Source: Candidatus Segetimicrobium genomatis
GTDB taxonomy: Bacteria; Sysuimicrobiota; Sysuimicrobiia; Sysuimicrobiales; Segetimicrobiaceae
NCBI GenBank assembly: GCA_005883865.1
Contig: VBAO01000152.1
Span: 1 to 7,272, forward strand
Length of the DNA: 7,272 nt
Direction: 5' to 3'
Positions 1-5,793 of this stretch are shown here, piece after piece. The notes under the pieces were generated by a model. The model was not told where the DNA came from. It did no database searches and saw only the letters and a program-made list of their open reading frames with translations. The position numbers and the translations under genes were made by a program. Each line of letters begins with the position of its first letter. Positions within the stretch are counted from its first letter, which is position 1.

Positions 1-2
1 GG

Positions 3-2180
3 CTCCTCCTCGACGGCGCCCGGCTGCGGCTCGTGCACCCATGGACGCCCCGCCTGTACTATTGTGGGGACCGCCGCGCCCGCGCGCAGGCCGAGGCGCT
101 GCTCCACGGCATCCGGACGCCGACGGCCACCCGGCTCACGGCGCGGCGCGACCTGCTGCGGGGAGAGATCGAGGTCGTGGAAGTCGCGGTCGCCGATCCG
201 ATGGCCTTCTCCCGCGTCGTCGCCCGGCTCGCGGGGATCTGCGGCCTCGTGTTCTACAACTGCGATATCGCGCTTGCGCAGATGTACCTGTATGAACACC
301 GGCTCTTCCCGCTCGGGCGGTGCGAGGTCGAAACGACGCCGCAGGGCACGATCCGCCGGATCGCGCCCCTCGAGTGCCCCTGGGAGCGGGAGTACACTGC
401 GCCGCCGCTTGGGGTCCTCCGCCTGCGGTGCGACGGCGACCCCGCCAACCCAAACCACGGGCGCCGGGCGGCCCTTCACGTCGCCGTGGACGGTGAAGCG
501 AGCACCCTCACGGGCGACACGCCGGCGGACCTCCTCGAGGCCCTCGACCGGTGGATTCGCCGGTACGATCCGGACGTCATCCTCACCGAGTGGGGGGATT
601 CGTTCCTCTTCCCGAGGCTGCGGCGCCTCGCGGCCGCGTGCGGCCGCCCCCTGGCGCTGAACCGCGATGGCGGGACAGGGATGCGGACGCGCCGCCCGCG
701 CTCGTACGTGACGTACGGCCAGATCGTGTACACCGCCGGCGGCTCCTACCTGCGGGGCCGGTGGCACCTCGACGCCGCCAACTCCTTTGCCTACGAAGAA
801 GCGGAGCTGCCCGGGCTGCTGGAGCTGGCGCGGTTGAGCCGGATCCCCGTGCAGCACATGGCCCGGACGAGCGTCGGGACCGCGATCACCTCGATGCAGC
901 TCGATCAGGCCTATCAGGACGGCATCCTGATCCCCTGGCGGAAATCGCGCCCCGAGGCGTTCAAGTCGGGCAGCGACCTGCTCCTCACCGACCGGGGCGG
1001 GCTCACGTACACCCCGCTCATCGGCGCGTTCGAGCAGGTCGGCGAGCTGGACTTCGCGGCGATGTACCCGGCGATGATGAACCGCTTCAATATCTCCCAG
1101 GAGACCGTCAACTGCGCCTGCTGCCGGGAGGTCCCGGACGCCCGGGTCCCGGGCGTCCCGCACCACCTCTGCCAGCGGCGGCGGGGGCTCACCCCCCGCG
1201 TGCTCGAGCGCGTGCTCGAGCGCCGCGCGTACTACAAAGCCCGCCGGGCGGCGACGGCCGGCGCGGAGCGCCACCTGTACGACATGCGGCAGACGGCGCT
1301 CAAATGGATAGGCGTGGTGAGTTTTGGCTATCAAGGCTATAAGAACGCGCGGTTCGGCCAGATCGAGGCCCACGAATGCACGACCGCGCTCGGCCGGGAG
1401 ATGCTCCTGCGCGCAAAGGACGTGGCGGAATCACAGGGGTACACGATGCTGCACGCGCTCGTCGACTCGGTCTGGCTCACGCGGCCCGGGGCCACGCGCG
1501 CGGACTACGAAGCGCTCGCCCAGGCGATCGTTCGGGCGACGGACCTCCCCATCGCGGTCGAGGGCGTGTACCGGTGGATCGCGTTCGTGCCGTCCCGCAC
1601 CCACCCGCTCGTCGGCGTCCCCAACCGCTACTTCGGGGTGTTCGAGGACGGCACGGAGAAGGTTCGGGGTATCGAGCTGCGGCGGGGGGATACTCCGTCG
1701 ATCGTCGCGGCGATGCAGCGCCGGATGCTGGACGTCCTGTTCGAGGCCGGGACCCTCGCAGAAGCCCGCGCGCGCTTCCCGGCGCTCGAAGCCCTCCTGG
1801 CCGAGCAGATCGTCCGGCTGCGCCAGCACGAGGTCCGCGCGGAGGAGCTGGTGATCCGGACCGTGCTCTCCCAGGACCCCCGGGAGTACGAGCGGGGGAT
1901 TCCCCAGGCCGTGGCCGCCCACCAGCTGGTCCACGCCGGCGTCACGCTGCACCCGGGGGAGATGATCGAATACATCATCACGAACGCCGCCGCCAAGATC
2001 CCCGCGGAGCGCGCGGCCGCTTACGCGCGCCTCCCGTCGGATTGGTGCTACGATGTGGACCGGTACACGCTGATGCTCCGCCGGGCCGTGGACACCCTCC
2101 TCGCGCCCTTCCGAGCGGCGACCGCACAGTCGAGGATCCTTGCCCCCGCTGAGCCTCGAACTGGTGAGGCTCTGTCCTAA
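3..2180 (+). CDS. B-family DNA polymerase, PolB2/Dpo2-like, 5' end probably beyond the window
   Basis: Template-directed DNA polymerase of family B, probably an accessory or translesion enzyme rather than the replicase. Numbering from the GTG at 33: a GG motif at 322-323, motif A DFAAMYPAMM at 340-349 (metal ligand D340), motif B from K424 (LKWIGVVSFGY, with V-V where most family members have N-S), and motif C HALVDS at 474-479. In motif C the first Asp of the usual DTD is Leu476, while the second, catalytic Asp is kept as D478. The exonuclease region (about 126-256) is degenerate: at the Exo II position the sequence is WGDSFLFPRL, with Leu where FD would put Asp. C361, C363, C364, H377, H378 and C380 could form a metal site. 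From memory, the motif B and C variants match archaeal PolB2 (Dpo2) and bacterial relatives. The frame stays open from 33 to the left edge, and the residues before the GTG (LLLDGARLRLV) run naturally into the first beta strands, so GTG 33 is probably internal. I saw no frameshift. Confidence 0.85.
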   Translation, partial: LLLDGARLRLVHPWTPRLYYCGDRRARAQAEALLHGIRTPTATRLTARRDLLRGEIEVVEVAVADPMAFSRVVARLAGICGLVFYNCDIALAQMYLYEHRLFPLGRCEVETTPQGTIRRIAPLECPWEREYTAPPLGVLRLRCDGDPANPNHGRRAALHVAVDGEASTLTGDTPADLLEALDRWIRRYDPDVILTEWGDSFLFPRLRRLAAACGRPLALNRDGGTGMRTRRPRSYVTYGQIVYTAGGSYLRGRWHLDAANSFAYEEAELPGLLELARLSRIPVQHMARTSVGTAITSMQLDQAYQDGILIPWRKSRPEAFKSGSDLLLTDRGGLTYTPLIGAFEQVGELDFAAMYPAMMNRFNISQETVNCACCREVPDARVPGVPHHLCQRRRGLTPRVLERVLERRAYYKARRAATAGAERHLYDMRQTALKWIGVVSFGYQGYKNARFGQIEAHECTTALGREMLLRAKDVAESQGYTMLHALVDSVWLTRPGATRADYEALAQAIVRATDLPIAVEGVYRWIAFVPSRTHPLVGVPNRYFGVFEDGTEKVRGIELRRGDTPSIVAAMQRRMLDVLFEAGTLAEARARFPALEALLAEQIVRLRQHEVRAEELVIRTVLSQDPREYERGIPQAVAAHQLVHAGVTLHPGEMIEYIITNAAAKIPAERAAAYARLPSDWCYDVDRYTLMLRRAVDTLLAPFRAATAQSRILAPAEPRTGEALS

Positions 2181-3037
2181 CCGGTCGGACTGATCCGGCG
2201 GTAGACGGCCCAGACGGCGGCCACGTACCACCGGGTCTCAGCATACGGGGGGATGCCGCGATACCGGCGCACGGCTCCCGGGCCCGCATTGTAGGCCGCC
2301 AGCGCAAGGCTCCAGTCTCCGAACCTGACGTAGTAGACCTTGAGCGTCATTGCGGCGCCGAGCAGGTTGCCCCACGGGTCGTGCCGGTCCACGCCCGCGG
2401 AGCGCGCCGTTTGCGAACTGAGTTGCCCCAGCCCAATGGCGCCCGCCCGGCTTCTCACCCCGGGGTGGAAGCCGCTCTCGATGTACACGACGGCGGCGAA
2501 GAAGAAAGGATCCAGGCCGGCCTGCCGGGCGGCGGCGACGACGTGCTCGCCCATCCAGATCGCCTCTTGAGAGGTCAGCGCCGGATTGGACGCGCGCGCC
2601 AGCGCCGCGATCGAGTTCGCGTCCGGGTGTGGGATCGGCGTGGGCCGCTCGGCTTCCGCCTGCTCCCGAAGGAAGTCCAGGCGCGCCAGCCACCCGCGGA
2701 TGATCCGCTCCTGACGCGCCCCATGCGGACGGCGGAGCCCCTCGTGGAAGTAGGTTTCCGCCTCCTCCATCCTCCCGGCCCCCATCGCCGCCACACCCGC
2801 CCAGATCACCGGGGCGGCCGACTGGGGACGGACAAGCGCCAGCCTCGAGAAGGCGGCGAGCGCGCGCAACGGATCTCCGTCGCGGTACGCTGTGATGCCG
2901 TCTTGGAGGGATGCCGGCTCCCACGGGCCCTCCCGTGCATCGGCGGCGGTTTTCATTACACCGACGCACAGAAGGACGGCGAGCATGGCGCCGACGCCTC
3001 GAATGGTCCAACGGTGGCGGCACATAGCCCAGCGCAT
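2177..3037 (-). CDS. Exported lytic transglycosylase (SLT domain) with TPR-like N-terminal region
   Basis: Peptidoglycan lytic transglycosylase, expected to cleave the MurNAc-GlcNAc bond outside the cytoplasmic membrane. Numbering from the upstream ATG at 3079: a hydrophobic signal segment GVGAMLAVLLCVGV (28-41) ends near AADA-R, a TPR-like helical region follows (about 58-117), and the SLT domain covers about 170-300. It has the catalytic Glu in YIESGF (E201), GAIGLGQLS (GLMQ-like, 213-221) and AYNAGPGAV (262-270), all hallmarks of family 1 transglycosylases. I place the start at 3037 (residue 15 of the longer form): AAGGGGGG lies about 11 bases before it, nothing like a ribosome site precedes 3079, and the shorter form gives a normal signal peptide. 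The extra 14 residues cannot be excluded. The gene converges on the polymerase gene and shares four bases (CTAA) with it, so both stops overlap. It appears to be transcribed alone from the divergent region. Its activity is confident; its physiological role is unknown. Confidence 0.9.
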   Translation of the reverse strand: MRWAMCRHRWTIRGVGAMLAVLLCVGVMKTAADAREGPWEPASLQDGITAYRDGDPLRALAAFSRLALVRPQSAAPVIWAGVAAMGAGRMEEAETYFHEGLRRPHGARQERIIRGWLARLDFLREQAEAERPTPIPHPDANSIAALARASNPALTSQEAIWMGEHVVAAARQAGLDPFFFAAVVYIESGFHPGVRSRAGAIGLGQLSSQTARSAGVDRHDPWGNLLGAAMTLKVYYVRFGDWSLALAAYNAGPGAVRRYRGIPPYAETRWYVAAVWAVYRRISPTG

Positions 3038-3154
3038 TTTGACGAAGGCCCCCCTTCGTTCCGCAGGCTCAGGGTGCATTGCTGGTGGGATCGTGCCTTA
3101 CACTTAATATGCCCAACCATGCCGGCTCCTGAGACCATGCGAGCGGGTGTGCGC

Positions 3155-3168
3155 TGAACGTCCGTTCA
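3155..3168. promoter_or_regulatory. Perfect palindrome TGAACG-TC-CGTTCA, candidate operator
   Basis: Two perfect six-base arms surround a two-base centre. The size and symmetry fit a dimeric repressor such as a TetR-type regulator, but no regulator gene is present in the window and the binding protein is unknown. It lies 118 bases before the transglycosylase start and 174 bases before the TIGR03118 start, so it could act on either gene. Only one copy is seen here. Confidence 0.35.
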
Positions 3169-3271
3169 CATTAGCCGGTCTCGCAGGTGGAACGCCGGAG
3201 TGATGTGCTCGGCCCTCCGACCGGGGCTGGTGACAATACAGTTACCGAATAACGATCAGCCCGTGATTCCA

Positions 3272-3341
3272 CTGAGGTAACCTCAGCTCCTCAAGGAGTA
3301 CCTCGAAATGTTTGGCCACCAGCACCAGAGGAGGGGAGATC
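3272..3341 (+). promoter_or_regulatory. Structured leader with palindrome and alternative pairings before the TIGR03118 gene
   Basis: The leader opens with a perfect palindrome, CTGAGGT-A-ACCTCAG (3272-3286). Directly after it lies CTCC-TCAA-GGAG (3287-3298), a four-base-pair hairpin that hides an SD-like AAGGAG, and then TACCTC (3299-3304), which is complementary to GAGGTA in the first arm (3274-3279). CTCCTC (3287-3292) is also complementary to GAGGAG (3328-3333), part of the gene's own Shine-Dalgarno site. The segments could therefore form mutually exclusive structures that expose or hide the ribosome site, or the palindrome could simply be a DNA operator. The pairings are visible; the regulatory role is inferred. 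It matches no riboswitch class I recognise. Confidence 0.35.
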
Positions 3342-4469
3342 ATGCGAGATGTCTCGAGAGCTGCCCGCAGGGGGATGCTTGCATTGATGGCGCTGGTAGC
3401 GATGGCGCCGGTGACGCCCCTTGCCGTCCATGCTGCCGGGGGGTATCAACAGCGTAATCTCGCTTCTGACATACCGAACCTCGCCCGGCAAACCAATCCC
3501 GTCTTGACCAATCCGTGGGGCATCGCCGTTGCCCCCGAGGGTCCGTTTTGGATCTCAGACAACGGCACCGGGTTGGCATCAGTTCTCCGGGGCAACGGAG
3601 AGCCATTTCCGAGCCAGGGCTCCCCGCTCGTCGTGACGATCCCGCCTCCGGCGGGCGCGACGGTCACGGCGGCGCCGACGGGCGTCGTGTTCAATGGAAC
3701 GTCCGGGTTCCAGGTCTCGCAGGCCGGGAAGTCCGGTCCGGCCTCGTTTATCTTCGCCACCGAGGACGGCACCATCAGCGGGTGGAACCGAAACGTTGAC
3801 CCGACGCACGCCATCCTCGCCGTGGATCGCTCTGCCGTGGGTCCAGGCGCCGTCTACAAAGGCTTGGCCATCGGCAGCCACGATCATCGAAATTTCATCT
3901 ACGCGACCAATTTCCGCTTCGGAACGATCGAGATGTTCGATGAGGAGTTCCACCTCATCGCGTCGTTCACCGACGCGAGGCTGGCGAGTGATTGTCCGCT
4001 CTCAGGTCAATGCTTCGCGCCCTTCGGCATCCGCAACATCGAGGGCAGGCTCTTTGTCACGTATGCCCTGCAGAAACCAGGGAAGCATGACGATCAAGAG
4101 GGCCCAGGCAACGGGTTCGTGGCTGTCTTCAGCACCACGGGAACCTTGCTCGGCCGATTTGCCTCTGCGGGAACACTCAACTCGCCGTGGGGGTTGGCTG
4201 TCGCCCCTGCCGATTTCGGGCCCTTCAGCAACAGCCTGCTGATCGGCAATTTCGGCGACGGCCGCATCAATGCCTTCGATCCGAGGACAGGAGCGTTCCG
4301 CGGTCAACTCGCAGATGAGCACGGCAGCCCCATCACGATCGATGGCCTCTGGGGGCTGACGTTTGGGAACGGCGAATTGGCCGGTGACACCAACGAGCTC
4401 TTCTTCACCGCGGGGATCAATGGCGAGGGCAACGGCCTCTTCGGAAGGATAGCGTTTGGAGATGAATGA
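3342..4469 (+). CDS. Exported TIGR03118-family protein, beta-propeller-like
   Basis: Secreted protein of the conserved TIGR03118 family, whose biochemical role is not established. From ATG 3342 it has 375 residues, near the family's usual size after signal removal. MRDVSRAARRGMLALMALVAM is a classic signal peptide (Arg-rich start, hydrophobic core) with cleavage likely at VHA-AG, about residue 31. The mature protein shows family-typical blocks: LTNPWGIAVAPEGPFWISDN early, APTGVVFNG, FIFATEDGTISGWN, GAVYKGLAIG, LNSPWGLAVAP, LLIGNFGDGRINAFDP, IDGLWGLTFGNG and a GLFGRI end. Repeated NPWGxAVxP/GNFGDG blades suggest an NHL- or YncE-like propeller. Start choice: AGAGGAGGGGAGATC lies immediately before ATG 3342, while the in-frame TTG at 3312 would place the SD inside the gene. 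Hand counts give about 54% G+C at 3841-3960, well below the polymerase, so recent transfer is possible. Two Cys (CPLSGQC) might form a disulphide. The next gene follows after 67 bases and may be co-transcribed. Confidence 0.9.
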   Translation: MRDVSRAARRGMLALMALVAMAPVTPLAVHAAGGYQQRNLASDIPNLARQTNPVLTNPWGIAVAPEGPFWISDNGTGLASVLRGNGEPFPSQGSPLVVTIPPPAGATVTAAPTGVVFNGTSGFQVSQAGKSGPASFIFATEDGTISGWNRNVDPTHAILAVDRSAVGPGAVYKGLAIGSHDHRNFIYATNFRFGTIEMFDEEFHLIASFTDARLASDCPLSGQCFAPFGIRNIEGRLFVTYALQKPGKHDDQEGPGNGFVAVFSTTGTLLGRFASAGTLNSPWGLAVAPADFGPFSNSLLIGNFGDGRINAFDPRTGAFRGQLADEHGSPITIDGLWGLTFGNGELAGDTNELFFTAGINGEGNGLFGRIAFGDE

Positions 4470-4536
4470 GCGCCGGCCTCGGTTTGAAGGAATTGCGCTA
4501 TCCTAGGAAAGGAGGATCGATACTCGGAGGCCGGGC

Positions 4537-4986
4537 ATGGGGACGCGCATTGGACAGAGAGCGTTTGGCATCACCGCGGCAGCGGGAGCTGTGCTGATCG
4601 CCTGCGCGGCCGCGACCGCGGCCGGGTTCCCCGATGTGCCGCCCTGGCACTGCGGCGCACTCATTGACAACGCCATCACCCAGGTCTACGACGGATTCGC
4701 CCACGCCTCCGCCGCCGGCGCCCAGGCGTGGGTGGAACGGTTCAGCTACAACCTCCCGCCGGACTGGCCCGCCCCGTTTCTACGGTCGGAGATCGTCGCG
4801 TTCTCCCTGACCGGGATGCGCGTCTCGATCAACGGCAACACCGCCGAGGCGGCCTTCACCGCGGCCGTTGGCACCCGAGGCGGCCGGACGAGCACCGTCC
4901 AGATGCACGTCGCGGTGCGCTTCAACGGGCTGGACTGGCGGCTGGACTACGCGGCGCTGGCCCGCGCCAGCCCGCTCTTCAGGTAG
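4537..4986 (+). CDS. Small exported protein or lipoprotein of unknown function
   Basis: I do not recognise this 149-residue protein. The start is well supported: GGAGG at 4526-4530 stands six bases before ATG 4537. A second SD-like run, AAAGGAGGA, lies further upstream (about 4508-4516) with no start at a suitable distance. The N-terminus (MGTRIGQRAFGITAAAGAVL) is a signal peptide. LIAC at 20-23 fits a lipobox, so the mature form may be lipid-anchored at C23; a signal peptidase I cut after ATA near residue 28 is an alternative. The rest is a compact alpha-plus-beta sequence, with a helix near VYDGFAHASAAGAQAWVERF and then strand-like segments ending in FNGLDWRLDYAALARASPLF. The pattern recalls an NTF2-like fold, but this is a guess from the shape of the sequence only. 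It shares a strand with the TIGR03118 gene and faces the broken dehydrogenase, with 27 bases between their stops. Confidence 0.7.
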   Translation: MGTRIGQRAFGITAAAGAVLIACAAATAAGFPDVPPWHCGALIDNAITQVYDGFAHASAAGAQAWVERFSYNLPPDWPAPFLRSEIVAFSLTGMRVSINGNTAEAAFTAAVGTRGGRTSTVQMHVAVRFNGLDWRLDYAALARASPLFR

Positions 4987-5013
4987 GAACACCGACCCCC
5001 CGCCCCGGGCGCG

Positions 5014-5743
5014 TCAGTGGGTGACCATCCCGCCGGTGACGTTGATCGCCTGACCGGTCATGTACCCTGAATCGGGGGAGCAGAGGAACGCCACGACGCC
5101 CGCCACATCGTCCGGCTGCCCGAGCCGGCCGAGCGGGGTGTTCTCGAGCCGTTTTTTCGTGTACGCTCCCGGGGCGAAGCCGATCGCCTGCGGACCCTCC
5201 TCGTAGTCGACCTGGCGCCACATCGGGGTGTCGATCGGCGCGGGGCAGACGCAGTTGACGTGAATCCGCCACCCCGTACGGCGCCCACCAGGGCGTGGCG
5301 ATCTTCCCGGCGATGGACGCGAGGTTGACGATGCGCCCGCCCCCGGCCCTCGCGAGGTGCGGCCGGGCCGCGACGCAGGCGAAGAACACGGCCTTGCAGT
5401 TGACGTTCATGATCGCGTCCCACTCCGCCTCCGTCACGGCCTCGGGGCGGTGGGCATGAACGATGCCGGCGTTGTTGATGAGGATGTCGAGGCGGTGAAA
5501 CGTCTCGACCGCCGCCTCGATGAGGCGCCGGCGTCCCTCGGTGGTCCCCACATCCGCTGTGACCGCCAAGCTGCGCCGGCCTGCCGACGCGAGGGCGCGG
5601 GCGGTGCCCTGGGCCGTGTCCTCGTCCCGGTCGGCCGCCACCACGGCCGCGCCGTCACGGGCCAGCCGTTCGGCGATCGCCCGGCCGATGCCGCGGCCGG
5701 CCCCCGTCACGATCGCGACCTTGCCCTCGAGGTATCCCGTCAT
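5014..5743 (-). pseudogene. Short-chain dehydrogenase/reductase broken by an internal deletion and frameshift
   Basis: NAD(P)-dependent oxidoreductase of the classical SDR family, substrate unknown. The N-terminal two thirds are normal: TGAGRGIG (13-20) binds the cofactor, Asp38 after the second strand suggests NAD over NADP, NNAG is at 90-93, NVN near 113-115, the catalytic Ser in NLASIAG (S143) and the catalytic Tyr in APYGVA (Y156). Right after YGVA the frame is lost near 5265. The C-terminal part continues in another frame as RIHVNCVCPAPIDTP, then MWRQVDYEEG up to GQAINVTGGMVTH, ending at a TGA at 5014-5016. Compared with normal SDRs, about 19 codons less one base (roughly 56 bases) are missing between YxxxK's Tyr and the IHVN strand, including the catalytic Lys and most of helix F. 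Read straight on, the first frame gives a 254-residue hybrid ending at 4979 with a nonsense tail. The start at 5743 has GGGAGG nine bases upstream. It is the last gene of the minus-strand operon, 50 bases after the BtuF-like gene. Confidence 0.85.
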
Positions 5744-5793
5744 CTCAGCACGCCTCCCTGGTCAAACGAGAGATTCCGTTCATTTCCCGTTCT

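Larger units (their letters stand above)
3038..3341. other. Divergent intergenic region with two palindromes, no further gene seen
   Basis: This stretch separates the divergent transglycosylase and TIGR03118 genes and should hold promoters for both. It is lower in G+C than its flanks, especially at 3225-3260 and 3090-3110. GTGACA followed by the AT-rich TAACGAT (about 3229-3256) is a possible promoter for the plus-strand gene, but the spacing is short and I do not call it. CATATTAAGTG on the minus strand (about 3092-3102) could be part of a promoter for the transglycosylase. Two perfect inverted repeats and a foldable leader inside it are listed separately. A 49-codon frame from ATG 3308 overlaps the next gene and is not called. 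Confidence 0.6.

Noticed and set aside
551..1342. A 263-codon frame in a second plus-strand frame inside the polymerase gene.
   Set aside because: Its Pro/Arg/Ala-rich translation has no domain, and the overlapped frame carries the conserved polymerase motifs.
1446..1475. The polymerase considered dead because motif C lacks its first Asp.
   Set aside because: The second Asp (D478), which is the metal ligand in characterised family B enzymes, and Asp340 of motif A are both present, so loss of activity does not follow.
1431..2231. A 266-codon open frame on the minus strand opposite the polymerase gene.
   Set aside because: It is Arg/Asp/Gly-rich with no recognisable domain and lies opposite clear motif-bearing polymerase sequence; long antisense frames are expected at this G+C.
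3225..3260. A sigma-70 promoter (GTGACA with TAACGAT) for the TIGR03118 gene.
   Set aside because: The spacing between the two boxes is about 13-15 bases instead of 16-18, and neither box is a good match, so I left it uncalled.
3308..3457. A 49-codon frame (ATG 3308, AAGGAG nine bases upstream, Cys-rich C-terminus) that could be a leader peptide.
   Set aside because: It overlaps the signal-peptide coding region of the TIGR03118 gene in another frame, and its Cys-rich composition is what a frame-shifted GC-rich reading would give. The SD-like run is equally explained by the small hairpin.
5001..5011. Palindrome CGCCC-C-GGGCG between the convergent genes, considered as a terminator.
   Set aside because: The stem is only five base pairs, there is no T-run on either strand, and such matches are common in GC-rich sequence.
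4979..5743. The SDR gene read straight through as an intact 254-residue protein.
   Set aside because: After YGVA the reading is Arg/Pro-rich nonsense, while the true SDR C-terminus appears in another frame up to 5014; the long reading is a chance extension past a frameshift.
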